Source: an uncultured Pelagibacteraceae bacterium (GTDB taxonomy: Bacteria > Pseudomonadota > Alphaproteobacteria > Pelagibacterales > AG-422-B15). From it: a DNA stretch of 64,000 nucleotides. The notes under the pieces are model-generated. The model was not told the DNA's origin. It saw nothing but the letters and a program-made list of their open reading frames with translations, and ran no database searches. The position numbers were made by a program, and so were the translations under genes. The DNA is taken from positions 1 through 64,000 of the forward strand of contig CACIWK010000004.1 of assembly GCA_902590345.1 (NCBI GenBank). The letters run 5' to 3'. This document shows positions 11,216 to 20,875 of the stretch, piece after piece (the stretch's first letter is position 1; every line of letters begins with the position of its first letter).

Positions 11216-12267
11216 TTTATTTTAGAATAAACCTTAATTGATTGTTTTGTTGCATAAACATCGTGCACCCTAAATATTTGAACTCCTTCAGCTAGTCCAT
11301 GCATAACCGTTGCTATTGAACCGCCTAATCGATCTTCGTATAATTCATTTTTTTCAATCTTGCCAATAAAACTTTTTCGAGAGCTTCCCAATAACACAGG
11401 AAGGCCCAATGAATGAAATAATGCGATGTTTGAAATTAGTTTCAAATTTTGTTGCAAAGTTTTACCAAAACCAATTCCAGGGTCTATTATAATTCGGCTT
11501 TTAGATATGCCATTTTTCTCGCATAGACTGATTTGCTTCTCAAAGAAATCATAAATATCAAGAAGTACATCTTTGTACTTTATATTTTTTTGCATCTTTT
11601 CAGGAGTTGAAATTGAATGCATTAAAACAAAAGGAATTTTATTCGAGTTTAAAAATTTTTTTGAGTTTTTATCAAATCTCAGTCCTGAAACATCATTTAT
11701 TAGATTTATATTAAATTTACATACTTCTTTCATAACTTGAGATTTTCTTGTATCTACCGAGATAAATTCTTTCTTATATTTTTTTCTGATTTGAGAAATT
11801 ATTGGAATAATTCGGCTAATTTCCTCATTAACTGTAATTTCTTTTGATCCAGGCCTTGTTGACTCTCCGCCAATATCAATGATATCTGCGCCTTCTTTAA
11901 TTAGTTTTTTAAACTGCTCAATTGCATTATCGTGTAATAAATATTTTCCACCGTCAAAAAAGCTATCAGGCGTTACATTAAGAATACCCATCACAAGTGA
12001 TCTTTCAAAGTTAAACTTTCCTAATTTTTTTCTTTTCTTTGTAATATTTGAAATTCTTTTGTTTATGTCTCTCTGAATATCAGGTTCCAAATATTTTATT
12101 TCATTAATTTTTAGAAACTTTGATCGAGTCTTGGTTTTGCCTCTTGTTATTAATTCAATTTCATTAAAGAATAATTTGGAGGACCCAAGAAAAAGTGAAT
12201 CTTTTGTTTTTATTTTACTAAATATTGGTCGCACGTAATATCTATTCGAATTACGCACAAGGGACAC
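11212..12267 (-). CDS. folP: dihydropteroate synthase
   Basis: DHPS (351 aa) condenses p-aminobenzoate with dihydropterin pyrophosphate in folate synthesis. The TIM-barrel part begins near residue 90 with MGILNVTPDSFFDGG, followed by DIIDIGGESTRPGS, SVDTRKSQV, INDVSGL and DPGIGFGKT. The ~90-residue N-terminal extension makes it longer than the ~280-residue E. coli enzyme; extended forms are common in alphaproteobacteria. Between ftsH (9 bases) and glmM (ATGA overlap). Confidence 0.94.
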   Translation of the reverse strand: MSLVRNSNRYYVRPIFSKIKTKDSLFLGSSKLFFNEIELITRGKTKTRSKFLKINEIKYLEPDIQRDINKRISNITKKRKKLGKFNFERSLVMGILNVTPDSFFDGGKYLLHDNAIEQFKKLIKEGADIIDIGGESTRPGSKEITVNEEISRIIPIISQIRKKYKKEFISVDTRKSQVMKEVCKFNINLINDVSGLRFDKNSKKFLNSNKIPFVLMHSISTPEKMQKNIKYKDVLLDIYDFFEKQISLCEKNGISKSRIIIDPGIGFGKTLQQNLKLISNIALFHSLGLPVLLGSSRKSFIGKIEKNELYEDRLGGSIATVMHGLAEGVQIFRVHDVYATKQSIKVYSKIK

Positions 12268-12276
12268 TGTAATTAG

Positions 12277-14190
12277 TTAACTTGTTTGAGGTTTAGGCTT
12301 GAAACTAGGACCAACGGGAGCTGATTTACCACTTTTAGGTACAGACGGTCCGGCATTATTAATCTCTTCTTCAGGATTGGATCTGTCGATCTTACCCTCT
12401 TTTAATAATGTAGTTATTTCATCTCCATTTAAAGTTTCGTATTCAATTAAACCTTTTGCAAGAGCATGCAAATCGTCTATTTTTTCATTTAAAATTTTCT
12501 TTGCTAAATCATAACAGCTATCAACAATTTGCCTGATCTCTGAATCTATAAGTTTAGCTGTTTCCTCAGACACATTTTGATGTCTTTGTACTGATCTTCC
12601 TAAAAATACTTCTTCCTCATTTTCACCATATTGTAATGGTCCTAATTTTTCGCTCATTCCAAATTTAGTAACCATATTTCTAGCCATCTTAGTTGCCATT
12701 TCGATGTCTGATGAAGCACCAGAAGTAACTTTTTTGTCACCAAAGATTATTTCTTCAGCAACTCTACCGCCCATAGCAACTGTGATATCTGCTAACATTT
12801 TTTCCCTAGGTAAAGATAATTGGTCTCTTTCGGGCAGCCTCATCACCATTCCAAGGGCTCTACCTCTTGGTATTATTGTAGCTTTATGTATTGGATCTGA
12901 TGCAGATTGATTTAATGCAACAACAGCGTGACCTCCTTCATGGTAAGCGGTAAGTTCTTTTTCTTCTTGACTCATAACAAGAGATCTTCTTTCAGACCCC
13001 ATCATTACCTTATCTTTTGCTTCCTCAAAATCTACCATAGTAACAATTTTCTTGTTTTTTCTTGCTGCCAACAATGCTGCTTCATTTACAATGTTAGCTA
13101 GATCAGCACCAGAAAAACCAGGTGTTCCTCTTGCTATTGTTCTAATATCTACATCAGGCGCGACAGAGATTTTTTTAATATGAACTTTCAGAATTGCTTC
13201 TCTACCTAAGATATCTGGATTAGGAACAACAACCTGTCTATCAAAACGACCTGGTCTTAATAGGGCAGGATCAAGTACATCTGGTCTGTTAGTCGCGGCA
13301 ACCAAAATAATACCTTCCTGAGTATCAAATCCGTCCATCTCAACTAAAATCTGATTAAGTGTCTGTTCTCTCTCATCATTACCACCACCAAGGCCTGCTC
13401 CACGGCTTCTTCCAACAGCATCAATTTCATCAATGAAAATTATGCATGGCGCATTTCTTCTTCCTTGCTCGAACATATCCCTAACTCGAGATGCTCCAAC
13501 ACCAACAAACATTTCAACAAAATCAGAACCCGAGATTGTAAAAAAAGGTACACCGGCCTCCCCTGCTACAGCTCTAGCAAGCAATGTCTTTCCTGTTCCT
13601 GGAGGGCCAATTAGTAAGGCACCTTTTGGAATCCTACCACCAAGTTTTTGAAATTTTCTTGGATCCTTTAAAAACTCAACAATTTCAACAAGCTCTTCTT
13701 TTGCTTCATCTATTCCAGCTACATCATTAAAAGTAACTTTATTTTTATTTTCAGTTAGTAATTTGGCCTTGGATCTTCCAAACCCCATTGCTCCTCCTCT
13801 TCCACCCTGCATCTGACGCATGAAAAAAATCCATACACCAATAAGTAAGAGCATTGGGAACCAGGAAATTAAAACTCCAAGAAGTGACGGATAACCGTCG
13901 TCTAGTGGTGCAGCTGATATGTTTACACCTCTATCATTAAGTCTATCAACGAGTGTTGGGTCATTAGCGGCATAAGTTTTAAAAGATCTACCATCTTCAA
14001 AAGCTCCGTTGATATTATTACCTCGAATAATTACATCTTTAATTGAGCCTGCTTCAACTTCATCTAAGAATTGTGAGTACGTTAAATCAACAGTATTTCT
14101 GTCACCACTAGTGTTACTAAATAAATTAAACAGTCCAAAAACGATTAAAGCAATAAAGAGCCAAAGAACTATATTTCGCAAATTCATCAT
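12277..14190 (-). CDS. ftsH: ATP-dependent zinc metalloprotease FtsH
   Basis: Membrane-anchored AAA+ protease (637 aa) that degrades membrane and regulatory proteins, in many bacteria including RpoH. Two N-terminal transmembrane segments (about residues 6-23 and 104-124) flank a periplasmic domain. Walker A GPPGTGKT is at ~195-202, Walker B IIFIDEID at ~250-257, the second region of homology follows, and the zinc site HEGGH is at 417-421. The Pro/Lys-rich tail is ordinary. Two ATGs start the ORF in tandem; either may be used. Confidence 0.97.
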   Translation of the reverse strand: MMNLRNIVLWLFIALIVFGLFNLFSNTSGDRNTVDLTYSQFLDEVEAGSIKDVIIRGNNINGAFEDGRSFKTYAANDPTLVDRLNDRGVNISAAPLDDGYPSLLGVLISWFPMLLLIGVWIFFMRQMQGGRGGAMGFGRSKAKLLTENKNKVTFNDVAGIDEAKEELVEIVEFLKDPRKFQKLGGRIPKGALLIGPPGTGKTLLARAVAGEAGVPFFTISGSDFVEMFVGVGASRVRDMFEQGRRNAPCIIFIDEIDAVGRSRGAGLGGGNDEREQTLNQILVEMDGFDTQEGIILVAATNRPDVLDPALLRPGRFDRQVVVPNPDILGREAILKVHIKKISVAPDVDIRTIARGTPGFSGADLANIVNEAALLAARKNKKIVTMVDFEEAKDKVMMGSERRSLVMSQEEKELTAYHEGGHAVVALNQSASDPIHKATIIPRGRALGMVMRLPERDQLSLPREKMLADITVAMGGRVAEEIIFGDKKVTSGASSDIEMATKMARNMVTKFGMSEKLGPLQYGENEEEVFLGRSVQRHQNVSEETAKLIDSEIRQIVDSCYDLAKKILNEKIDDLHALAKGLIEYETLNGDEITTLLKEGKIDRSNPEEEINNAGPSVPKSGKSAPVGPSFKPKPQTS

Positions 14191-14282
14191 AATAAAGATA
14201 TTGATATTATTAGATAATTACTATTTTTCAGCATACAAGAAAATATATCAATAAAATTTAACATTATATTCAATAGCTTAGT

Positions 14283-15368
14283 CTAGTAATGCTCTATAAA
14301 TTTTGTCCAATTTTTAGAAATGGCCAAATTTTTAGTCTTATTAGGTTTAGATATGTTGTTCTCAGAATGAATATTTACCACTCCCTTCTGCCCAACAAAT
14401 GTGCAACTATTTAATGTACGCTTAAAGCTTTTTTCTTTCACAATTGAATTTATCAATTCTTGTACTGATCGCGATCTAGGCACTTTATTGCTTTTTCCAG
14501 CAAATCTGCAAAGTTTTACAAGTACTCTATGTTGAATTTCTTCGGGTAAGTTTATAAATTCCTGAGACTTAAAACTAATAATTTTCTTTTGATTGAGTTT
14601 TACTTGTTCATCTAAGTAATTGCTAACTGCAGTATTAATTGCGGTATCTGCACTTTTTAAATTCTTTAAGACGTTTTTAAACCTGACTTTACTGAGACCT
14701 TCATGTATTAATTGTTGAGATAACTTTCGAATACGAGACCTATCATACTTATTATTATAATTCGTTCTGTCGTTTATATAAACTTGCTTTTGCTCAGATA
14801 AATACGCAACAAGAGATTTTTTTGAGTACTCGAGTAATGGCCTAACTAAAATTAACTTTGTATTCTTATATCTAGATTTTACTTTTAATGATGAAAGTCC
14901 TTTTACACCACTGCCCCTTATTAATCTCATTAAAAAATTTTCTATTTCGTCATCAAGATGATGAGCTGTTAATAAGAATTTAATTTTTTTCTTGTTACAA
15001 TATTTTGATAAGGCCTCATATCGAAGTGTCCTTGCCTTGGAAAGGGTATTAGAGCTGTTGATCTTTTTTTTTAATTTAGTTGAGTAGAAGTTAATTTTAT
15101 TCTTTTTTGCGACTTTTTTTAACCATATAATTTCTTTTGATGACTCTGCTCTAATTCCATGATCAATACTTAATACAGTTAAATTAATATTATTATTTAA
15201 TGCATATCTATTAGACAAATGCATGAGCGCTAAACTATCTGGACCACCAGAAACTGCTACGGCAATATCTGAATTAACTCGAAGTTCTCTCATCTTTGCT
15301 TCGAAATCTTGATTAGTTATTTTTACGACTTTTTTATGATTAATTGGCTTAACTAATTTCACAGCCAT
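14283..15368 (-). CDS. tilS: tRNA(Ile)-lysidine synthase
   Basis: TilS (361 aa) converts C34 of tRNA-Ile2 to lysidine. The N-type ATP pyrophosphatase loop VAVSGGPDSLALMH is at residues 37-50, then SIDHGIR, and the substrate region TAHHLDDEIENFLMRLIRGSG. Lys-rich and AT-rich. The start overlaps the end of cpoB by 20 bases; a later Met (residue 26, just before SGGPDS) is an alternative start. Position between cpoB and ftsH matches other alphaproteobacteria. Confidence 0.93.
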   Translation of the reverse strand: MAVKLVKPINHKKVVKITNQDFEAKMRELRVNSDIAVAVSGGPDSLALMHLSNRYALNNNINLTVLSIDHGIRAESSKEIIWLKKVAKKNKINFYSTKLKKKINSSNTLSKARTLRYEALSKYCNKKKIKFLLTAHHLDDEIENFLMRLIRGSGVKGLSSLKVKSRYKNTKLILVRPLLEYSKKSLVAYLSEQKQVYINDRTNYNNKYDRSRIRKLSQQLIHEGLSKVRFKNVLKNLKSADTAINTAVSNYLDEQVKLNQKKIISFKSQEFINLPEEIQHRVLVKLCRFAGKSNKVPRSRSVQELINSIVKEKSFKRTLNSCTFVGQKGVVNIHSENNISKPNKTKNLAISKNWTKFIEHY

Positions 15369-16383
15369 TTTTTTCGATTTCTAATTTACCCCTGTCTAAT
15401 ACAGCAGTATTCGCGTTTGGATAGGTGTCCTTTAATTGTATAAAAGTTACACACCCTTGTTCTTTTTGGTCCATATTTACTAAAGATATTCCGAGTTTTA
15501 AAAGTGCATCTGCGGCTTTCTTTGAATCTGGATAAACTTGGTATAGGCTTAAATAATTTTTAGCTGCGTCTTTAAAATTTTCTCTAACATAATAAGTTTC
15601 TGCTAACCAGAAGTTTGCGTTGCTTAAAAGACTGGAATCATTTCCAACAGTCATAAATTCTTGAAATGCTTTTTCAGCAAGTTCGTAGTCACCTTGCTTG
15701 AGAAGACCCATTGCGTATTCATATTGACCTTTTTCATCTCCTTCAGGCAGCACCGCTAGTACAATTTCTTGTTCTTCAAAAGCGACAATATTATCCTGAG
15801 AAATGGTATCTATAATTTCTTGCTCTTCTTCTTCATCAACTTTTTTGATTTCAAATGGAGAAGCAGACAACTCCTCTTCTGAAGACACATTTATTGTTCC
15901 AAGTGACTGAGGTTCTAAAGTTACTTCCCCACTCGTGTTACCTACTAAGTTATTAGTTTGTGTTTCATTATTGGGTAATGCCATAGATAATTGGTTTTTT
16001 TCTATACTTTCAGTTTTAGAATTTATATCGATAAACCTAAACTCAGTATCTTCTCTAAATGTATTAAAATTATTTACTGTAGATTGCATTGTAAATATCA
16101 TTTCTTCGATTTTTGCTGTCAGTGATTGGACTTCATTTTGTAATTCAGCTATCTGAATAGATTGTTTTGTAATAATTGATTGGTAATCATCAAGACTAAC
16201 ATTATTGCCAACGCCAGAGGTCGTTTTGCTAAATGTTGCCTTTTCAAGAACCTTTATTCTGCTTTCAATTGAGTCTAATTTTTGCAACAACTGATCTACA
16301 TCTAGTTCTTCAGATTGAACATGAACAATCTGCACTAATGAGATAAGGATAAAAAAGAAAATAAATTGAATTCTTTTGAGCAT
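15349..16383 (-). CDS. cpoB: Tol-Pal accessory protein CpoB/YbgF
   Basis: Periplasmic protein (344 aa from the ATG at 16383; a TTG four codons upstream is possible). A hydrophobic signal peptide is followed by a coiled-coil segment (about residues 35-125 with several Leu/Ile heptads), an acidic linker, and C-terminal TPR repeats starting near KGQYEYAMGLLKQGDYELAE. The family coordinates outer-membrane constriction by Tol-Pal with peptidoglycan synthesis at division. Last gene of the tol-pal cluster before tilS. Confidence 0.9.
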   Translation of the reverse strand: MLKRIQFIFFFILISLVQIVHVQSEELDVDQLLQKLDSIESRIKVLEKATFSKTTSGVGNNVSLDDYQSIITKQSIQIAELQNEVQSLTAKIEEMIFTMQSTVNNFNTFREDTEFRFIDINSKTESIEKNQLSMALPNNETQTNNLVGNTSGEVTLEPQSLGTINVSSEEELSASPFEIKKVDEEEEQEIIDTISQDNIVAFEEQEIVLAVLPEGDEKGQYEYAMGLLKQGDYELAEKAFQEFMTVGNDSSLLSNANFWLAETYYVRENFKDAAKNYLSLYQVYPDSKKAADALLKLGISLVNMDQKEQGCVTFIQLKDTYPNANTAVLDRGKLEIEKNGCEIS

Positions 16384-16455
16384 TAAATTAATCAAACCTA
16401 ACCTTAATTAAAAGATTAAGCTTATCTTTTTGTCTAAAAAAAGGCGTCTAATAAA

Positions 16456-16983
16456 TTAGTTGGTTCTTACTGTTACAGAACGTCTATTTTGAGCCCATGC
16501 TTTATTATTAGATGCACTGTTAACTGGTCTTTCCTTACCAAAACTAATAGTAGTGATTCGACTAGCACTTATGCCCTGCGTCATTAAATAATCTTTAGCT
16601 GCATTTGCTCTTCTATCACCTAGGGCTAAGTTATACTCTCTTGTACCCCTTTCGTCAGCGTGACCTTCAATAGCAATAGTTACTGATCCATTTGACTTTA
16701 ACCATTTTGCTTGTTTAGCTAAAGTTGCCTGAGCTGCGCTTGTTAGTGAATAACTATCATATGCAAAGAACACTCTGTCCGGCACATCAACAGCAAGCAT
16801 TTCTACTGTATCAGTACCAACATAAACTCCGTCTACGACTTCGACTTTAGAAGCTGAACTTGATGATGATGATGATGATGATGTAGATGCAGTATCTTGC
16901 GGTGTTGTAGTACATGCAGCTAGAATGATTGCTGCAAAAGATAAAACTAAAAACCTATTTAAATTTTTAAATGTAAATAACAT
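16456..16983 (-). CDS. pal: peptidoglycan-associated lipoprotein Pal
   Basis: Outer-membrane lipoprotein (175 aa) that binds peptidoglycan and TolB. The signal peptide ends in the lipobox ILAAC with Cys at residue 24. A linker with nine consecutive serines follows, then the OmpA-like domain with FAYDSYSL and the diaminopimelate-binding region GHADERGTREYNLALGDRRA. I start at the ATG at 16983, which has a GGGAG site about 8 bases upstream, not at an ATG ten codons earlier. Confidence 0.95.
   Translation of the reverse strand: MLFTFKNLNRFLVLSFAAIILAACTTTPQDTASTSSSSSSSSSASKVEVVDGVYVGTDTVEMLAVDVPDRVFFAYDSYSLTSAAQATLAKQAKWLKSNGSVTIAIEGHADERGTREYNLALGDRRANAAKDYLMTQGISASRITTISFGKERPVNSASNNKAWAQNRRSVTVRTN
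16861..16883. repeat. TGA trinucleotide microsatellite inside pal
   Basis: About seven perfect TGA units (TCA serine codons on the coding strand) encode the serine run of the Pal linker. Changes in unit number would keep the frame and alter only linker length. Confidence 0.85.
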
Positions 16984-17104
16984 TATAAACTCCCGTAATA
17001 TTTGATCGCCCAAGTCCTAGTACTTTATTAATTTAAGTTACGCAAGTCTATAATAAAATAGCTGAGAATTGATTAAAATGGTCCTATTTTAGTCGAAAAA
17101 TTGA

Positions 17105-18427
17105 CTATTGTATCAATTTCGACCATGATGGGTCTGACGCATCAACTGGAGTTTCAAGCTTTCTCTCATTAAATCCTGTAAGATCAATTGACCAGATTGC
17201 CGAGGAATGGCCCTGACCTGCGTCATTAGACTTAGTTTCTCTATAAAATATCAAAACTCTTCCATTAGAAGACCAAGAAGGAGCCTCTTGATACCAATTT
17301 TCAGTTAAAAGTCTCTCTCCAGTTCCATCTGTTCTCATAACTCCAATAAAATATTGTCCCTGAAAATTTTTTGTAAAAGCAATAAGATCACCCCTTGGTG
17401 ACCATACAGGTGTAGCATAATTACCTGATCCTTTAGAAATTCTTTTTTGGTTTCTGCCATTACTATCCATTACATAAATCTGTTGCGATCCACCTCTATC
17501 AGAGTTGAATGTAATTCTTTTGCCATCTGGAGAATAACTTGGTGATGTATCAATTGCGGGGCTGTCAGTTAACCTTTCAACTACTCTGGAAACTAAATCC
17601 ATTACATATATGTCTGAATTACCTTCTCTAGCCAAACTCATGATGATCTTATTTCCATCTGGAGAAAAACGTGGTGCGAATGTCATACCAGGAAAGTCTC
17701 CTACCACTTCTTGAATACCTGTTTGGATGTTTAATAAATATACTCGCGGAAGATTTTTAAAATAAGATAAATAGGTAATCTCTTGTCTTACTGGATTAAA
17801 TCTTGGAGTCAAAACAAGTTCTTTACCTGTAGTCAAAAATTTATGATTTGCTCCGTCCTGGTCCATTATCGCAAGTTTCTTAATTCGTTTATTTTTAGGT
17901 CCTTCTTCAGCAACATAAACTATTCTAGTATCAAAATAACCCTGCTCACCAGTAAGGCGCTCATATATCTTATCTGCAATCATGTGGCTAATTCTTCTCC
18001 AATTTTCTATTGTCGTAATTAGGACAAGTCCCTCTATTTCCTTTTCAGCTAGCGTGTCCCAAAGTCTAAACTCTACTCGAAGTCTCTCATTTTCAATCGA
18101 TAGCTCACCTGTTAATAATCCCTGAGCCTTTATTAATCTCCAATCTGCAAAACGTGGATTTAAATGCATTGCTCTATTTTTTTGAATAAATGCATTTTCA
18201 TCTACAGATAAAAATAATCCGCTTCTCTCTAAGTCATCAGCTATAACTTTACGGATGCTTGATGGTATATTTTGGTCATCTAGAATACTTTCTGTGTCAT
18301 GAAAAAATTCAGTAATAGCAATTGGCAGAGGTTCCCTATTGCCTTCAGTAATATCAATTTCAATAATAGCGAATGAAATAGATGAAAAATGAAGAGCTAT
18401 TACGATGTATAAAATTATTTTTTTCAT
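17105..18427 (-). CDS. tolB: Tol-Pal system beta-propeller protein TolB
   Basis: Periplasmic TolB (440 aa): signal peptide ([20 protein letters not shown]), N-terminal alpha/beta domain, and a six-bladed propeller with repeats such as [25 protein letters not shown] and [24 protein letters not shown]. It links Pal to TolA. Lies between tolA (6 bases) and pal (a longer gap that may hold a separate pal promoter). Confidence 0.96.
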   Translation of the reverse strand: MKKIILYIVIALHFSSISFAIIEIDITEGNREPLPIAITEFFHDTESILDDQNIPSSIRKVIADDLERSGLFLSVDENAFIQKNRAMHLNPRFADWRLIKAQGLLTGELSIENERLRVEFRLWDTLAEKEIEGLVLITTIENWRRISHMIADKIYERLTGEQGYFDTRIVYVAEEGPKNKRIKKLAIMDQDGANHKFLTTGKELVLTPRFNPVRQEITYLSYFKNLPRVYLLNIQTGIQEVVGDFPGMTFAPRFSPDGNKIIMSLAREGNSDIYVMDLVSRVVERLTDSPAIDTSPSYSPDGKRITFNSDRGGSQQIYVMDSNGRNQKRISKGSGNYATPVWSPRGDLIAFTKNFQGQYFIGVMRTDGTGERLLTENWYQEAPSWSSNGRVLIFYRETKSNDAGQGHSSAIWSIDLTGFNERKLETPVDASDPSWSKLIQ

Positions 18428-18433
18428 AATAAA

Positions 18434-19246
18434 TTATCCTCTTAGTATCTCTCTAGGATCAAAATTCAACTGTAAATTTTTCCAATTGTCATATCTTTCA
18501 ATATCCGGAACTTTTATTGGATCACAACGTCTTACTGCTCTTAGGGCACTTTCAGCAAGGGTTCTAAAATATTTTTCGCTAGGCTTATTCATCCTTTCGT
18601 GTTGAACAACCTCAGGTGGTTTAAGCAAAGAACCATCAGTATTTAAGTAAATCTTAATTTTAACGATCATTGTATCATCATATGGAATTCCAAGAGGTAT
18701 GCTCCAGCATTGCATAAATTGAGCTCTGATAGCATCCTCCTCAGATAAAGTAAGTCGTTTGTCGAGACTAGGCGTTGAGTCTAACGCTTCATAATCTTTT
18801 TCTATAATTTCTTCAGGATTATCCATTTTTGTATCTTTTTGTTTATCGATTAACTCGGCTAATTTAAGAGGATCAAATTTGTCTTTTTTCTTAACTTCAG
18901 GTTTTCGTACAGGCATATTTTGAATCATTTTTTCTTCTAATTTTGTCTTTTCAATTTTTTCTTCATCGCTCGGGTCTTGTACTTTTTCATTGGATTTTTC
19001 ATCTTTGGGTTTACTTATTGTTTGGTTTAATTTTGTTTCTTCCTTCTTTTTTTCAACAGGTTCTTTTTGTTCTTCAATTTTTTTACTAATTTGTGGGACA
19101 TTTGTTTTTTCTGCGATTTCAATTAATTCAACTTGTATGACCGGTGGCATTTCCAAATCATTATTATTAAATAATGGCAAAGATAAGACCGTGAATAAAA
19201 GTATAAAAACGTGTAGAAATATTGACCCTAAAACAGAAATTCTCAT
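18434..19246 (-). CDS. tolA: TolA energy-transducing protein
   Basis: 270 aa with one N-terminal transmembrane helix (about residues 6-25), a long Lys/Glu-rich segment with PKD/PVEKKKEE-like runs that would span the periplasm, and a C-terminal TolA domain (QFMQCWSIPLGIPYDD, VKIKIYLNTDGSL, SALRAVRRCDPIKVP). Sequence of the middle is low-complexity, as in all TolA. Position between tolR and tolB confirms the call. Confidence 0.9.
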   Translation of the reverse strand: MRISVLGSIFLHVFILLFTVLSLPLFNNNDLEMPPVIQVELIEIAEKTNVPQISKKIEEQKEPVEKKKEETKLNQTISKPKDEKSNEKVQDPSDEEKIEKTKLEEKMIQNMPVRKPEVKKKDKFDPLKLAELIDKQKDTKMDNPEEIIEKDYEALDSTPSLDKRLTLSEEDAIRAQFMQCWSIPLGIPYDDTMIVKIKIYLNTDGSLLKPPEVVQHERMNKPSEKYFRTLAESALRAVRRCDPIKVPDIERYDNWKNLQLNFDPREILRG

Positions 19247-19262
19247 ATATAAATAGCATTAA

Positions 19263-19667
19263 TTATTTACTTAATGGCTTAGTAATCAAAGCAACCTTTG
19301 TAAAACCAGAACCAGAAAGCTCTCCTAAAACTTTCATGATCTGTCCATAATCAATTGCTTCGTCTCCTCTAACATAAATTTTTGTATCAAGCCTATTTTC
19401 TGTTATTGCTTTCATTTTTGGAACTAGTTCGGAAATTCCTATTTCGGTCTCTTGAATAAATATATTACCGCTTGCATCAATTGTTACCTCAAGTGGTTCA
19501 TTGTCAGATTGTAAAGTATCAGCATTTGTTTCAGGTAAATCAACCTGAACTCCTACTGTTAACAAAGGAGCGGTTACCATAAAAATGATTAATAAAACCA
19601 ACATTACATCAACAAATGGTGTTACGTTAATTTCACTGAATGGTTTTGATCGAGTGTTACGTGTCAC
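19263..19667 (-). CDS. tolR: TolR proton-channel component (ExbD family)
   Basis: 134 aa with the N-terminal conserved SEINVTPFVDVMLVLLIIFM, in which the Asp within the transmembrane helix is the proton-channel residue, and a periplasmic ExbD-like domain. Works with TolQ to energise TolA. Lies between tolQ (13 bases) and tolA (16 bases). Confidence 0.95.
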   Translation of the reverse strand: MTRNTRSKPFSEINVTPFVDVMLVLLIIFMVTAPLLTVGVQVDLPETNADTLQSDNEPLEVTIDASGNIFIQETEIGISELVPKMKAITENRLDTKIYVRGDEAIDYGQIMKVLGELSGSGFTKVALITKPLSK

Positions 19668-19680
19668 AATTTAAAAATTT

Positions 19681-20385
19681 CTATTTCGTACTCAAGCCTC
19701 TTGAGAAAATGACATTAAAATGTTCTTTAAATCGATACATTCTTGCATTTTCATCATTCACCTGACTAGTAAATATATTGTAGGCTATAACAGCTGGTAT
19801 TGCTGCTAATAAACCTAGAGCTGTTGCAAATAATGCTTCAGCTATTCCAGGAGCAACTACTGCAAGGGAGGTATTTCTTGAAATAGCAATAGATTGAAAA
19901 GAATTCATTATACCCCAGACCGTTCCAAATAATCCAATAAATGGAGTCGTAGCTCCTATTGTTGCCAAATAACTAAAGTATTCGGATAGCTTCTCATTTT
20001 GAAAATCTATTGCTGCCTCCATAACACGATTTAATCTATCAACTAAACTATCTATTTTTTTTGTAGTTTCCTGATTAGACTTTTCAATCTCATCAACAGC
20101 TTCATTGAAAACATACTTAATTGGACTTTCTGGTAATTCTCTCGTGCTACTCGAGATTTCTTTTATTGATCTTCCCGACCAAAATTCTTCCTCAAACTGC
20201 TTACTGATTTCTTTTAAAGAACGAAATAAACGAATTTTATGAATTATTATAGTCCATGAGAAAATAGAAGAAGCAAACAGAATTAGAATTACTAGCTTTA
20301 CGACAATATCCGCTCTAAAAAAAAGTGAAATTAATGTAAACTCATCGTTTACTTGGCTAACACTTACTAAATCTTCGTTTTCCAT
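19681..20385 (-). CDS. tolQ: TolQ proton-channel component (ExbB/MotA family)
   Basis: 234 aa from the ATG at 20385 (a TTG three codons upstream is the alternative). Three transmembrane helices: one near residues 27-50 and two in the C-terminal half, with the conserved ATIGATTPFIGLFGTVWGIM and APGIAEALFATALGLLAAIPAV. First gene of tolQRAB-pal. The usual upstream gene ybgC is absent. Confidence 0.95.
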   Translation of the reverse strand: MENEDLVSVSQVNDEFTLISLFFRADIVVKLVILILFASSIFSWTIIIHKIRLFRSLKEISKQFEEEFWSGRSIKEISSSTRELPESPIKYVFNEAVDEIEKSNQETTKKIDSLVDRLNRVMEAAIDFQNEKLSEYFSYLATIGATTPFIGLFGTVWGIMNSFQSIAISRNTSLAVVAPGIAEALFATALGLLAAIPAVIAYNIFTSQVNDENARMYRFKEHFNVIFSRGLSTK

Positions 20386-20428
20386 AATTTTCAATTATTA
20401 TTAAATATTGTCTTAATTAGGGCAAATC

Positions 20429-20809
20429 CTAAAGTCCTTTTTTACTAATAATTAATATTCGATAAAGTTCTATGAAGTCGTCAAGTTTCAAAACACAAAG
20501 TGAGTCCCCTGTTGCCTCTCGATTTCTTCTCGTTATAACAACCGGCATTGAGTCTGATTTAGATGTTTCAATATTTTCGCATACTTGTCTCATTGACTCA
20601 TGAATTTTGAACTTTTCAGTTCTTTTAGCTTCGACGTATATATGAGGAGTATTTTTTAAATCGCTACCTCCAGAAGATTTGATAGCACCACCACCTGACA
20701 AAGGCATACGTTGAACTTTATCTTCTCCATTAAAAATCTTCTCATTAAAGTACTTCGCAAGCTCTCTCTCGTATCCATCACCTTTTCTTTTTGGAGAACT
20801 ACCTGGCAT
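20429..20809 (-). CDS. putative PDDEXK nuclease, Holliday-junction-resolvase-like
   Basis: 126-aa protein with the pattern of small PDDEXK/Hjc-type resolvases and phage resolvase-like nucleases: basic N-terminus with KGDGYERELAKYF (acidic residues E14/E16), RMPLSGGGAIKSSGGSDL with Asp50, and YVEAKR giving E60-x-K62, followed by a helix with a conserved-looking Gln (ESMRQVCENI) and PVVITRRNREATGDSLCVLKL. It sits between yebC and tolQ, where most alphaproteobacteria carry ruvC-ruvA-ruvB-ybgC. A resolvase role is therefore attractive but is inference. It may instead be a generic VRR-Nuc/Mrr-like nuclease. Confidence 0.6.
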   Translation of the reverse strand: MPGSSPKRKGDGYERELAKYFNEKIFNGEDKVQRMPLSGGGAIKSSGGSDLKNTPHIYVEAKRTEKFKIHESMRQVCENIETSKSDSMPVVITRRNREATGDSLCVLKLDDFIELYRILIISKKGL

Positions 20810-20875
20810 AAAGCGAATCAGAATTACTTAATAATTTAAGATTAATTCATATAATTTTTTTTGAAAGTGAATAAA

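Noticed and set aside
16410-16430. AT-rich palindrome AAAAGAT...ATCTTTT between pal and cpoB as a terminator
   Set aside because: The stem is almost all A-T with an AAGCTT centre and no U-run follows in the operon direction, so it is too weak to call.
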